A stretch of 64,000 nucleotides of DNA, from assembly GCF_000526935.1 (NCBI RefSeq), contig NZ_JAHA01000007.1:310001-374000 (forward strand), written 5' to 3'. This DNA is from Butyrivibrio sp. FCS014. Its GTDB lineage: Bacteria; Bacillota; Clostridia; Lachnospirales; Lachnospiraceae. Positions 51,203-60,554 of this stretch are shown piece after piece (position 1 is the first letter of the stretch; each line of letters begins with the position of its first letter). Both the position numbers and the translations under genes were made by a program. Below the pieces are notes generated by a model, which did not search any database, was not told where the DNA came from, and was given only the letters and a program-made list of their open reading frames with translations.

Positions 51203-52233
51203 CAAATAACCTTGAAATTGATCTTAAAAATATATACAGGAAACATGACCGCCTGAACACCGCATGTATTGTGGCACTACTGGTTATCATAGCTGCCCTG
51301 GGCGTTATGATGATGACCCTGGGTAACACCAATTATTCGTTAAAAGAAGTGGTGACTACCCTCTTAAGTTCCGGGAGCAAAGGAGCGGCCTACAACATCA
51401 AGACCATAAGGCTTCCAAAGCTCATAGTTGGTGGCTTTGCGGGATTTGCCTTCGGTATCGCGGGCTATACTTTCCAGAATCTTCTGCGAAACCCTCTGGC
51501 ATCCCCGGATATCATCGGCGTTTCCGCCGGGTCCTCGGCAGCAGCGGTATTCTGTATCCTGATCCTTGGGATCAGCGGACCGCTTGTTTCAATAGTTGCC
51601 GTGGCAGCAGGCCTTATCATTACCACACTGATATTTGTTCTGTCGGGGAAGGGACACTTCTTCGGCAGCAGGATGATCCTCATAGGAATAGGAATGCAGG
51701 CGGTGCTCAATGCCCTTATTTCCTGGATGCTCCTTGTGGGCTCGGAATATGACGTATCAACGGCCTTAAGGTGGCTTCGAGGGAGCCTTAATCTTGTTCA
51801 GATGAGTGACGCCTTCTCAATCTCTTTTGTCACCATAATAGGAAGCGCACTGCTTCTTATCTGCAACAGATACCTTCGAATGATGCAGCTTGGAGAAGAG
51901 TATGCGACAACTCTTGGAGTTCCGCTGTCAGCGGTTCGCATCTGCTGTATGGTATGCGCCCTGGTGATAAGCGCCACAGCCGCGTCTATCACAGGCCCCA
52001 TCGCTTCGGTGGCATTTTTGTCAGGTCCCATCGCCGGCAAGTGCACAAAGAACGGCAAAAATGCCATGGTTGTGGCCGGACTTATCGGCACCATCCTGGT
52101 CTACGCCTCTGAACTTGCGGGAAAAAATCTGTTTGCTGCCAAGTACCCTGTTGGCGTGATCACAGGGCTTTTGGGAGCGCCGTATCTTTTACTGCTGCTT
52201 CTTAACCTCAATAAAAAGGGAGAAAAAATATAA
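51199..52233 (+). CDS. FecCD-type iron-siderophore permease 2
   Basis: This 344-residue partner permease has LPKLIVGGFAGFAFGIAGYTFQNLLRNPLASPDIIGVSAG and GPIASVAFLSGPIAGK. It overlaps the first permease by 4 bp (ATGA) and the ATPase by one base, so the three are translated as a unit. Confidence 0.92.
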   Translation: MTNNLEIDLKNIYRKHDRLNTACIVALLVIIAALGVMMMTLGNTNYSLKEVVTTLLSSGSKGAAYNIKTIRLPKLIVGGFAGFAFGIAGYTFQNLLRNPLASPDIIGVSAGSSAAAVFCILILGISGPLVSIVAVAAGLIITTLIFVLSGKGHFFGSRMILIGIGMQAVLNALISWMLLVGSEYDVSTALRWLRGSLNLVQMSDAFSISFVTIIGSALLLICNRYLRMMQLGEEYATTLGVPLSAVRICCMVCALVISATAASITGPIASVAFLSGPIAGKCTKNGKNAMVVAGLIGTILVYASELAGKNLFAAKYPVGVITGLLGAPYLLLLLLNLNKKGEKI

Positions 52234-53036
52234 TGGACGGATTCGCACTTACCCATGATTTCTGCGCAAGAAACATCAGCGTAGGATATGAAGAAAAACT
52301 GATACTTAAGGACCTTGATATCACCGTTCCCGCGGGAAAATTCAGCGTCCTCATCGGACAGAACGGCTGCGGAAAGTCCACTCTTTTAAAGAGCTTTGCA
52401 AGACTCCTTAAGCCCAAAAGCGGCGACGTAAGTCTTGACGGAAAATCCATCTACCGGATTCCCACACAGTGTCTGTCGAAGGAGATAGGTCTTTTGCCCC
52501 AGTCTCCAACAGTTCCGGCAGGCATAACCGTTGCGGATCTTGTGGCCAGGGGAAGGTTCCCCTACCAGAACCTCTTTGGGCAGCTGTCAAAGGCGGATTA
52601 CAAGGCCATTTCCGATGCCATGGAGGCCATGGGCATCGCAGATCTTGCGGACAAGAGCGTTGATTCACTCTCCGGAGGCCAGAGGCAGAGGGTGTGGATA
52701 GCACTGGTGCTGGCTCAGGACACGGACATACTGCTCCTTGACGAGCCCACCACATACCTCGACATTGCCTATCAGGTGGAGATCCTGGACTGCCTGGCAA
52801 GGCTCAACAAGACAAAAAAGACTACTATTGTAGCCATACTTCACGACATAAATCTCTCCATCAGGTACGCAGACCACATCTTCGCCATGAAGAAGGGCAA
52901 GCTAATAGCTGAGGGAAGCCCCAGGGATATCATCACCCCTGAGCTTATGATGGAGGTCTACGGCATGGAGAGCGACATCATCAAAGACCCTGCAACCGGC
53001 GACCCCTACGTGATACCCAGGAGCAAGGTCAGCTGA
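52233..53036 (+). CDS. Iron-siderophore ABC transporter ATPase
   Basis: This 267-residue protein has Walker A GQNGCGKST, signature LSGGQRQRVWIALVLAQ, Walker B ILLLDEPTTYLD and the H-loop ILHDINLS. It powers the two permeases. It is the last gene of the operon. Confidence 0.95.
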   Translation: MDGFALTHDFCARNISVGYEEKLILKDLDITVPAGKFSVLIGQNGCGKSTLLKSFARLLKPKSGDVSLDGKSIYRIPTQCLSKEIGLLPQSPTVPAGITVADLVARGRFPYQNLFGQLSKADYKAISDAMEAMGIADLADKSVDSLSGGQRQRVWIALVLAQDTDILLLDEPTTYLDIAYQVEILDCLARLNKTKKTTIVAILHDINLSIRYADHIFAMKKGKLIAEGSPRDIITPELMMEVYGMESDIIKDPATGDPYVIPRSKVS

Positions 53037-53137
53037 TTTTCAGGTCCCCATTGACGCATAGTGTAGAATGATATAAGATGTCATCCTCACGTATTTGATG
53101 TGGGATGATGTATCTGTAGTTTGAAACAGACAGGTTA

Positions 53138-54304
53138 ATGGGAAAGATCAAAATGAAAGAAATAACCTTACAGGAACTTGAAAAATTAGACAAAGACAGC
53201 TATCTGCTGATAGATATCAGGGATGAATCCGCCAGGAACTATGGCATGATGCCCGGGGCAGTAGCTGTTTCTTTTGACCGCGAATATGAAGAGGTGGAAA
53301 AAGATATAGCGGCGCTTCCCGCAGATAAGACCCTTATTTTCTACTGTGACTACGGCAGAAAGACAAGGGATTTCGGAGACATCGCATTTCTTGAGGGCAG
53401 AGAGCATTACAGCCTTGCAGGTGGCTACACAGGTTACGTGTGCGCCAAGGCTTCTGAATTTGGAGACCTTGAGGAAAGGCGGGAAAAGGCCGAGCTCAGC
53501 ATCCGGAAGAAATTCCATAAGCAGCTCTTTTCACCCTTTGCGAAGGCCTGCAAGATGTATCACCTTATTGAAGAGGGCGACAACATCGCAGTCTGCATCT
53601 CAGGCGGAAAAGACTCCATGCTGATGGCCAAGCTTTTCCAGGAGATCCGGAAGCACAGGCAGTGCAACTTTGAGCTGACCTTCCTGGTGATGGATCCCGG
53701 CTACAACAAGGAGAACAGGGCGCTTATCGAGAGCAATGCCAAGGCCCTGGGGATTCCCGTTACCATATTTGAGAGCGAGATTTTTGATGCGGTGGATACC
53801 ATTGAGAAGAATCCCTGCTACCTGTGCGCGAGGATGAGAAGAGGCTACCTTTACAGCAAAGCAAAGGCGCTTGGCTGCAACAAGATCGCCCTGGGACACC
53901 ACTACGATGACGTTATCGAGACCATTCTTATGGGAATGCTCCACGGAGCACAGATCCAGACCATGATGCCCAAGCTTCACAGCACCAACTTCGAGGGCAT
54001 GGAGCTGATAAGACCTCTGTACTTTGTAAGGGAGGCTGACATCTGCGCATGGCGCGATTACAATGACCTGCATTTCCTGCAATGCGCCTGCCACTTCACC
54101 GAGACCTGCTCCACCTGCCACGAGGACGGCACCACTTCCTCCAAGAGGCTGGAGACCAAGAAACTCATCGCAAAGCTCAAGGAGACAAACCCCTATGTGG
54201 AATCCAACATCTTTGCAAGCGTTGAGAATGTAAATCTGGACACCGTTATCTGCTACAAGAAAGACGGTGTGAGACATCACTTTTTAGATGATTACGAGAG
54301 CTGA
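53138..54304 (+). CDS. Rhodanese-PP-loop fusion (TtcA-like)
   Basis: The protein has 388 residues. Residues 1-110 are a rhodanese domain with the active Cys in FYCDYGRKT. From ~130 on is a TtcA/TtuA-type ATP pyrophosphatase: CISGGKDSMLMAK (PP-loop, near residue 156), PCYLCARMRRG (CxxC), GHHYDDVIETILMGM and CSTCHEDG. The fusion would pass sulfur from the rhodanese to a tRNA or another thiolation target. Starts at 53138 and 53153 are both possible. Confidence 0.9.
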   Translation: MGKIKMKEITLQELEKLDKDSYLLIDIRDESARNYGMMPGAVAVSFDREYEEVEKDIAALPADKTLIFYCDYGRKTRDFGDIAFLEGREHYSLAGGYTGYVCAKASEFGDLEERREKAELSIRKKFHKQLFSPFAKACKMYHLIEEGDNIAVCISGGKDSMLMAKLFQEIRKHRQCNFELTFLVMDPGYNKENRALIESNAKALGIPVTIFESEIFDAVDTIEKNPCYLCARMRRGYLYSKAKALGCNKIALGHHYDDVIETILMGMLHGAQIQTMMPKLHSTNFEGMELIRPLYFVREADICAWRDYNDLHFLQCACHFTETCSTCHEDGTTSSKRLETKKLIAKLKETNPYVESNIFASVENVNLDTVICYKKDGVRHHFLDDYES

Positions 54305-54325
54305 CTGTAGGTCAGCTCTTTTTTT
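54297..54325 (+). terminator. Terminator after the rhodanese-PP-loop gene
   Basis: AGAGCTGAC (54297-54305) pairs with GTCAGCTCT (54311-54319) around TGTAG, followed by seven T. It overlaps the stop codon. Confidence 0.95.
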
Positions 54326-54413
54326 GGTTTGTCTATTTCTGTAAATCCTGCTGTGGTGTACAATTAGTTAATGATGGCATTAGATGATATGTCTTTTTCC
54401 AAAGGAGGAACCA

Positions 54414-55055
54414 ATGGCTGATATTGATTATTGGCATGAATATAATACGATGCCCGATGCGGCAAAGGAAGAACTTAAGTCTTTTGTACAGGGAGACTTT
54501 GTGCAGATGCTTAACCCCGAAGGGCACGAGAGCGTTGCGCTTCTTAGAGTCAGCAGCGATATTTTCAACAAGGCCTTTGCCTTTAACAGGGAATATCTTT
54601 TCCGCGGCGACTACACCGCGCCTCCGGAGGAGAACAGTTACGGGGATGATGAATGTTTTTTGACCGAGGACGGGCTTGCGGGCTTTTCCATAACCCAGAG
54701 CAACTGGCTTGTGTCCCTGTATTCCAATGAGCCCTGGAAGGGGTTCCTTTCAATGGTGGTGCCTCTTTTACAGAAGGTTACCAAGCTGGTGTGCATCGTG
54801 AACGATGACAATGATGACCTTGTAAAGGCCTACAGCCATGCACTGGGCTTTAAGATAATCGCCCGCACGGTGGATGATAAGGAGATCATGACCGAGTACT
54901 ACGGCGAGGAGTTCATCGAGAACTTTGTGCGAAACTACGGACACCCTCATCATGTCTTCATGTATCGCCCGAGGACTGAGGATGAGGAAATTGAGATAAA
55001 GGTTTTTGAAGACTATTTCGAGGCTGAGGCCTATGTTGATAAGGAGGTAATCTAA
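54414..55055 (+). CDS. GNAT-like protein paired with a TIR gene
   Basis: This 213-residue protein's C-terminal half (LVCIVNDDNDDLVKAYSHALGFKIIARTV, ending VFMYRP) looks like the last part of an acetyltransferase fold (A..Y...GF), while the N-terminal half (PEGHESVALLRVSSDIF, LFRGDY) is unfamiliar. ATG 54414 follows AAAGGAGG. Its stop codon touches the GTG of the TIR gene, so the two are coupled. Function unknown. Confidence 0.6.
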   Translation: MADIDYWHEYNTMPDAAKEELKSFVQGDFVQMLNPEGHESVALLRVSSDIFNKAFAFNREYLFRGDYTAPPEENSYGDDECFLTEDGLAGFSITQSNWLVSLYSNEPWKGFLSMVVPLLQKVTKLVCIVNDDNDDLVKAYSHALGFKIIARTVDDKEIMTEYYGEEFIENFVRNYGHPHHVFMYRPRTEDEEIEIKVFEDYFEAEAYVDKEVI

Positions 55056-56369
55056 GTGGATATATTTTTCAGCTATCGAAGGGATGGCGGACTGGAGCTG
55101 ACAAGGTCCCTGAAAATGGCGCTGAACAAGAAGGGCTTCACAACCTTTTTTGACAACGACTCTATAGGAAGCGGGGAGTTCCCCACACAGATCCTCAACA
55201 ACATAGAAAGGTCGGACAACTTCGTTCTGATATTATCTCCCGGGGCGCTTGACCGCTGCCGGAATGAGGGGGACTGGGTTCGAAAAGAGATCGAGCACGC
55301 AGTCGAGTTCGAGAAGAACATTATTCCCGTGTTCAGCCCGGAGTTTCAGACCCCCGGGGATCTTCCCCTAAATGTAAAAAAAGCTCTGGATTACCAGGGA
55401 GTTTACTACAATCCCATGCAGTTTAACGCTGCCATAAACGATATCATCAAGGCCCTTAAGGATGAAAACGGCAAAGCCCTGCGTGTTCGCAAGAAGAGAA
55501 ATGTATCAAATTTCTTTTACGCAGAAGGCATGTCTCCTGAGGAGCGGAAGCGTATCTCCCAGGATTATGAATCTGTAAAAAAGACGGAAAAAGCGATCTG
55601 GGATAAGCTTCTTGAGGGCAAGGAGGGACTTACTCTTTTTGCTCCGGCAGTCTACGATGCGGACACCTACATGAAGAAGTACGACAGGCCTGAATTTGCC
55701 CGCGTTTACAGCCTTGTGAACACCGAGAAGGAGTGCGAAGAGGCCAATGAAAAGTACGGAAACGACGGTGCAAACCGCTTCTATGTGGGCAACATGGAGC
55801 ACAGCAATTTTGAGGATGAGATGGACCAGATCATGTCCGACAATGAGATCCGCGGATTTGATTTTGTGGACCTTACCTTGATCCTTCGAGATTCCAACAA
55901 TCCTTCGAAAAAGCTTAAGCAGGTGGTGGACAGGATGAACCCCGGCGGGATCGTGTATGTCAGGGAGTTCGACCACGACTGTGCCCTGGCCTACCCCGAT
56001 GAAGACGGAAGATTCGAGCACATCCTTGAGCTCATCAACTACGATAAATATTCCGGTGATTTCTACGCCGGAAGGAAGGTATATGCCCAGATGCTGGATG
56101 CTTATCTGGAGGACATCGTCCTTGTGGATTCCAGCATTTCAACGGTTGGCCTTACCAGGAAGGAGAGGGGCACTTTGTTCGAGGCGCTGTTCTCCTACGT
56201 TCCCCGTGAGTACGCAGCCCTCGTCAAGGAGGAGCCGGACAACTTGTCCTACCGGGACGCCCGGGACTGGCTCGCAGAGAACTACGATTCCATGAAGCGT
56301 GAATTCATGGGCGACAATTTCTTTTACCGGGCAGGGTACATGTTCTTCTACGGATTTGTAGCGGAGTAA
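55056..56369 (+). CDS. TIR domain fused to a methyltransferase-like domain
   Basis: The protein has 437 residues and no membrane helix. Residues 1-130 are a TIR domain (IFFSYRRDGG, FFDNDSIGSG, FVLILSPGAL) with DWVRKEI, which puts Glu78 in the catalytic place. Residues ~165-400 resemble a class I methyltransferase: ARVYSLVNTEKECEEANEKYG, FDFVDLTLILRD, MNPGGIVYVREFD. The glycine motif for SAM is not evident, so this part may sense rather than methylate. GTG 55056 follows AAGGAGG. It differs from the membrane TIR genes at 1-10 kb. Confidence 0.8.
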   Translation: MDIFFSYRRDGGLELTRSLKMALNKKGFTTFFDNDSIGSGEFPTQILNNIERSDNFVLILSPGALDRCRNEGDWVRKEIEHAVEFEKNIIPVFSPEFQTPGDLPLNVKKALDYQGVYYNPMQFNAAINDIIKALKDENGKALRVRKKRNVSNFFYAEGMSPEERKRISQDYESVKKTEKAIWDKLLEGKEGLTLFAPAVYDADTYMKKYDRPEFARVYSLVNTEKECEEANEKYGNDGANRFYVGNMEHSNFEDEMDQIMSDNEIRGFDFVDLTLILRDSNNPSKKLKQVVDRMNPGGIVYVREFDHDCALAYPDEDGRFEHILELINYDKYSGDFYAGRKVYAQMLDAYLEDIVLVDSSISTVGLTRKERGTLFEALFSYVPREYAALVKEEPDNLSYRDARDWLAENYDSMKREFMGDNFFYRAGYMFFYGFVAE

Positions 56370-56455
56370 GGCGCCCGGCGCAGCACGGAACAGTCGGGGA
56401 ATAGAGATCCCGGCCCCATTATACGAATAGAAAAGCTAAGGAGAATTACGCAGTT

Positions 56456-56908
56456 ATGCGAAAAGCACGCAATGAGAAAGAAAATGCGATCAGGGAGAAA
56501 ATGATTGCTGAACTATATGCAAACGAGTTTAACAAATTCATAGGATTCGAGATCCTGGAGCTGAGCCCCACCTACAGCAAGTCCAGGATCAAATGCGACA
56601 AGCGCCTTCACAATTCTTACGGAAGCATCCACGGTGGCGCACTTCTGTCCATAGTGGACGCCATGGCCGGCGCCACTGGCAGCATGAGCGGATATTATGT
56701 CACAACCGTTTCGGCGAATCTGAATTTCCTTTTACCCGCAGTGAACACGGAATACATCTACTGCGAGTGCATGAAGCTTAAGACCGGCAAGCACATCCTG
56801 GTGTTTGACATTAGAGTGACCGACGACGAGGGCAACCTTCTGGACAGCGGAGAGTTTTCCTTCTTTGCAAGCAAGGTGCCGGTGCTGGGCGACAGCAGGA
56901 TGTTCTAA
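56456..56908 (+). CDS. PaaI-type hotdog thioesterase
   Basis: This 150-residue protein has the hotdog signature GSIHGGALLSIVDAMAGATG and LNFLLPA. It likely cleaves an acyl-CoA. The start follows AAGGAG. Confidence 0.88.
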   Translation: MRKARNEKENAIREKMIAELYANEFNKFIGFEILELSPTYSKSRIKCDKRLHNSYGSIHGGALLSIVDAMAGATGSMSGYYVTTVSANLNFLLPAVNTEYIYCECMKLKTGKHILVFDIRVTDDEGNLLDSGEFSFFASKVPVLGDSRMF

Positions 56909-56975
56909 GGCGCAGGCTGCGCGCACCTCATCGGCGCGGAACGTGGCTGAAGCCGCGCATCACACAGGAAAGGAC

Positions 56976-57629
56976 ATGTATATGAAATACGGAGAGTCTT
57001 CATTCGATATACTTTATCTTTTATTTGCCATCATCAGCGGCTGCATAATCCTTGGCCGTGCAAAAACCAAGACCCAAAAGCTCATGGGTATCGCCGCTCT
57101 GGTGCTTGGCTGCGGCGACGCTTTTCACCTGGTGCCAAGGGTACTTAACTACTTCACGGATCTTGATATGACCGCACCTCTTGGCGTAGGAAAGCTTGTA
57201 ACTTCCATCACCATGACGGTTTTCTATGTGCTTCTTTATTACGTGTGGCAGGGATACTACGGTGAGCAGGGCAGCAGGACCCTGACAATTATGATCTGGT
57301 GCTTAGCTGTTATCCGGGTTGTGCTGTGTCTTTTCCCTCAGAACGGATGGTTTACAAACAGCAGCGATGTGACCTGGGGCATCATAAGGAACGTTCCATT
57401 TGTGGCTCTCGGCGCCATCATCTGCTACATCTATTTTGTAAAAAGAGCTGGCGACAATACCTTCAGGCCGCTTTGGATCTACATTCTTTTGTCCTTTGCA
57501 TTTTACATTCCCGTTGCAGTCGGCGCAGGGATCGTGCCTATGCTGGGAATGCTTATGCTTCCAAAGACCATCTGCTATATCCTGATGATCATGGCTTTTC
57601 TGAAAGCTGGTTGCCCACGGAAGCTATAA
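56976..57629 (+). CDS. Seven-helix membrane protein, unknown
   Basis: This 217-residue protein has about seven hydrophobic helices with few charges (GCGDAFHLVPRVLNYF, TMTVFYVLLYYVW). No transporter motif recognised. ATG 56976 (or 56982) follows CAGGAAAGG. A large terminator follows. Confidence 0.7.
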   Translation: MYMKYGESSFDILYLLFAIISGCIILGRAKTKTQKLMGIAALVLGCGDAFHLVPRVLNYFTDLDMTAPLGVGKLVTSITMTVFYVLLYYVWQGYYGEQGSRTLTIMIWCLAVIRVVLCLFPQNGWFTNSSDVTWGIIRNVPFVALGAIICYIYFVKRAGDNTFRPLWIYILLSFAFYIPVAVGAGIVPMLGMLMLPKTICYILMIMAFLKAGCPRKL

Positions 57630-57668
57630 AAAGATGCTTGCAAAATGAGTGAAAAAATGTACAATAAG

Positions 57669-57730
57669 ATACCCTGCCATGACCACCGGCTTTTTCTTAA
57701 GCCGGAAGATCGTGGCAGGGTATTTTTATT
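57669..57730. terminator. Large terminator between converging genes
   Basis: ATACCCTGCCA pairs with TGGCAGGGTAT, and inside it CCGGCTT pairs with AAGCCGG. A T-run follows on the + side. Confidence 0.9.
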
Positions 57731-57818
57731 GCATCGTGGGAGAGAGCTTTAATTTCATGTCATCGCGCCGGGTGCAAACATCGCACCGGCTGCATCCTCT
57801 CATTAAGTTGTAATCCGT

Positions 57819-58283
57819 TTATCCCTCAATGGCTATCAGGTTCTTCTCCGGGATTTTCTTCTCCATAGCCTTTTTAGGAATTGTAAGGGTAAGAACACCG
57901 TGCCTGTAGTTGGCTTCGATGTCGCCCTTCTCAACGTTCTCGCCGAGGTAGAAGCTCCTTGTCATGGAGCCTGCGTATCTCTCCTGGCGGATAAGTTTGC
58001 CTTTCTTGTTGTTCTCATCACGGTCAAGACCTTTGGCGGCGCTGATTGTGATGTATCCGTTGTCCAGTTCTACTGTGATCTCTTCTTTCTTGAAGCCCGG
58101 AAGATCAACAGAAATTTCGTAGTTGTCATCCTTCTCACGGATATCGGTCTTCATCATCCTTGATGCCTTACGTCCATAGAGCTTACGCTCCATGTTGTGC
58201 TGCATGTCATCGAATTCCTTCATATAAGGGAATCCAAAAAGATCATCTATTAAATTTTCTTCAAAAATACTGGGTGTTAACAT
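57819..58283 (-). CDS. Small heat shock protein (Hsp20/alpha-crystallin)
   Basis: In this 154-residue protein the alpha-crystallin domain covers ~45-140: ISVDLPGFKKEEITVELDNGYITISA, RSFYLGENVE, and NYRHGVLTLTIPK (the GVLTL hallmark). It holds unfolding proteins in the cytosol. A CIRCE operator lies 137 bp upstream, so it is heat-inducible through HrcA. Confidence 0.95.
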   Translation of the reverse strand: MLTPSIFEENLIDDLFGFPYMKEFDDMQHNMERKLYGRKASRMMKTDIREKDDNYEISVDLPGFKKEEITVELDNGYITISAAKGLDRDENNKKGKLIRQERYAGSMTRSFYLGENVEKGDIEANYRHGVLTLTIPKKAMEKKIPEKNLIAIEG

Positions 58284-58396
58284 AATGCTTACCTCCTTTG
58301 CACATAAACAATTGGTTAACTGTTAATGAGCATTGGGACGGAGGGTTTGGATCTTAGGAAACTGTAAGTCCTAACGGTCTTCTCTGTTCCTTTGTT

Positions 58397-58446
58397 CTAC
58401 ACATACTATAACACCGTAATTAGCACTCGTCAACCGAGAGTGCTAA
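58397..58446 (-). promoter_or_regulatory. CIRCE operator overlapping the Hsp20 promoter
   Basis: TTAGCACTC (58420-58428), 9 bp, GAGTGCTAA (58438-58446) is a perfect CIRCE. On the minus strand a -35 TTGACG lies in its spacer and TATAGT 17 bp further, so bound HrcA would cover the -35. Confidence 0.95.
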
Positions 58447-58497
58447 TTTGGATAACAAAGTATTGCCCCATACAATACGAATTTAACATTTCCGGTC

Positions 58498-58595
58498 CCG
58501 GCAAAGGCTTCGTGCGCCACCGGCACAGATTTCGCACCCCGGCAAAGGCTTCGTGCGCCACCGGCACAGTTTTCGCACCCCGGCAAAGCCTGTCA
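58498..58595 (+). repeat. 41-bp GC-rich tandem repeat
   Basis: Units at 58498-58538 and 58539-58579 (CCGGCAAAGGCTTCGTGCG, CACCGGCACAG, TTCGCACC) plus a partial third reach the 3' end of the flavin reductase gene. Confidence 0.9.
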
Positions 58596-59213
58596 GTCTT
58601 CTATAAAATTCGTCCAGGCGTGCTCTTCAGTTTTCGGGAGGCCATATTTCTCTTTTCCCAGAGCAATGCTCTTAATGAGGAAAGACATGTTCCTTGCCAA
58701 AACTCTCATGGTCTGCAGACCTTCAAGATCCTTTGCGGCCTGGCCCTTGGCGCTTCCGTGGATGCTGTTCCAGTACTGGCTGGAAGCAACGGGCATGTTG
58801 CTGATGGTAAAGTACTTGTTGAGCTCATCAAAGGTGGCTGAGCATCCGCCTCTTCTGGCTACTACGACACTGGCGCCCACCTTCATGGTCTTGTCAAAAT
58901 CCGTGCTGTAGAACAGCCTGTCAAGACATGCTATAAGTGTTGCATTTGCAGAAGCGTAGTAAACAGGTGAAGCTACAACCAGTCCGTCGGCTGCCTCGAA
59001 CTTGGGAGCCAGTTCATTGACGACGTCATCAAAGACGCATTTGCCTGTATCTTCGCAGCCGCCGCAGGCAACGCAGCCTCGTACGTCCTTGTTGCCAATC
59101 TGTGCAACTTCTGTTTCAATTCCTTCTTCCTGAAATATCTTAACCATCTCATCTACTGCCATAGATGTATTACCGCCCACTCTTGGACTTCCGTTTATAA
59201 TAAGTACCTTCAT
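58593..59213 (-). CDS. NAD(P)H-dependent FMN reductase-family protein
   Basis: This 206-residue protein has KVLIINGSPRVGGNTSM (FMN phosphate loop), CVACGGCEDTGKC (a Cys cluster typical of this iron-sulfur flavoprotein-like branch), and VVASPVYYASANATL. ATG 59213 follows GGAGGTG; ATG 59228 lies before the ribosome site. Confidence 0.88.
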   Translation of the reverse strand: MKVLIINGSPRVGGNTSMAVDEMVKIFQEEGIETEVAQIGNKDVRGCVACGGCEDTGKCVFDDVVNELAPKFEAADGLVVASPVYYASANATLIACLDRLFYSTDFDKTMKVGASVVVARRGGCSATFDELNKYFTISNMPVASSQYWNSIHGSAKGQAAKDLEGLQTMRVLARNMSFLIKSIALGKEKYGLPKTEEHAWTNFIED

Positions 59214-59477
59214 AACGATCACCTCCATATGCCTATTATATGCCTATTATACAGGCGCAGTGCCATGTAATCACCCGGATTTCGAAAAAATCTCTTTTTC
59301 CGGGTAAAACAAGTTTATGAAAAATTAATATAAAGTTTAATGAAATAATGTTCTTGCGAATTGCTTTAAGCTGCCCGTTAACGTAAAATTAATTAGATGA
59401 AACGTGCTCTGAGGATATGTTTATGCCCCGGAGTATAGATACATGCGCATCAATAACCCAGTAAAGGAGAATGCTTC

Positions 59478-60539
59478 ATGAAGATGTTTTATGGTAAGAA
59501 CTCATCAGGTGACGTAAAAGATGCGGTCAGGGGCCTGTCATCGCCCAAACTCATTGTCTTTACCTGCAGTGAGGACGGATTCGACAAGGCAGTGGCCGAT
59601 ATCGAGCAGCTCTATCCCGGTGTTCCCAGCATCGGCTGTGTTGGCATGGGATATGATGCGACGATTTTGGAGAAGGGTGTTTCCGTTATGGCCTTTTCAG
59701 AGGGCGTTGTGGCTACCGCAGGAATTCTGGAGGGAGTGTCCACCATGCCCGCAAGGCATATCTCCAGGTTGGAAAAAGACATTGAGAAGGTAAGGCCGGG
59801 CAGAGAGAACACTGCGATCATTGATTTTTGTACAGGCAATGATGCTGCGGTGCTGACTACACTGCGCGGTCTCGTGGATAAATACGGGCTCCAGGTTATG
59901 GGAGCAACAGGCGATGCCGGCAAGGTTTCCTGCAACGGTAAGATTTACAAGGACGGCATGACCTATGCTGTGGTTCGCAACGAACATGGCCGGGTAAAGA
60001 CCTATAAAGAGAACATCTACGTTCCCAAGGACAGCAACCAGCAGCTTATATGCTCAAAGACAGATAAGGCTAAATATTATCTCGGCGAGCTCAACGGGCG
60101 CTCAGCCAAGCAGGTTTACATGGACCTCACCGGCACCAAAAGTGATAAGGAGATCATCAACCAGACCTTCAAGAATCCTCTGGGAAAGATGATCGGCGAT
60201 GACGTATGCATCATGTCCATCAAGGACGTTTCCGGATCGGGACTGATTCTTTACCGCCAGGCCAACGACTCGGATATCCTGACTCTTCTGGAGATGCGCG
60301 ATCCCATGGAAGTTGCCCAGTCCACGGTGAACAAGATCAAAGCAGACTTTAGCAAGATCTCCGGAATTTATTCCGTGAACTGTATTTTCCGTTATCTGGT
60401 TCTCAAGGAAAGGGGCGAGCTGAATTCATATCTTGGCAAGATCGCGTCCCTCGGAACCTCCTGCGGACTCATCGGATTCGGTGAGCACTACAATGCCCAG
60501 TTCGTTAACCAGACAATGACCTGTGTTGTCTTTGAATAA
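59478..60539 (+). CDS. FIST-domain sensor protein
   Basis: This 353-residue protein has an N-terminal FIST domain (KLIVFTCSEDGFDKAVADI, SIGCVGMG, MAFSEGVVA, VMGATGDAG) and a C-terminal FIST_C domain (RDPMEVAQSTVN, NCIFRYLVL, GLIGFGEHYN). FIST domains are thought to bind small ligands such as amino acids. The soluble chemoreceptor starts 15 bp later, so this protein is probably its input partner. Confidence 0.88.
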   Translation: MKMFYGKNSSGDVKDAVRGLSSPKLIVFTCSEDGFDKAVADIEQLYPGVPSIGCVGMGYDATILEKGVSVMAFSEGVVATAGILEGVSTMPARHISRLEKDIEKVRPGRENTAIIDFCTGNDAAVLTTLRGLVDKYGLQVMGATGDAGKVSCNGKIYKDGMTYAVVRNEHGRVKTYKENIYVPKDSNQQLICSKTDKAKYYLGELNGRSAKQVYMDLTGTKSDKEIINQTFKNPLGKMIGDDVCIMSIKDVSGSGLILYRQANDSDILTLLEMRDPMEVAQSTVNKIKADFSKISGIYSVNCIFRYLVLKERGELNSYLGKIASLGTSCGLIGFGEHYNAQFVNQTMTCVVFE

Positions 60540-60554
60540 AAAAGGAGATACCAT

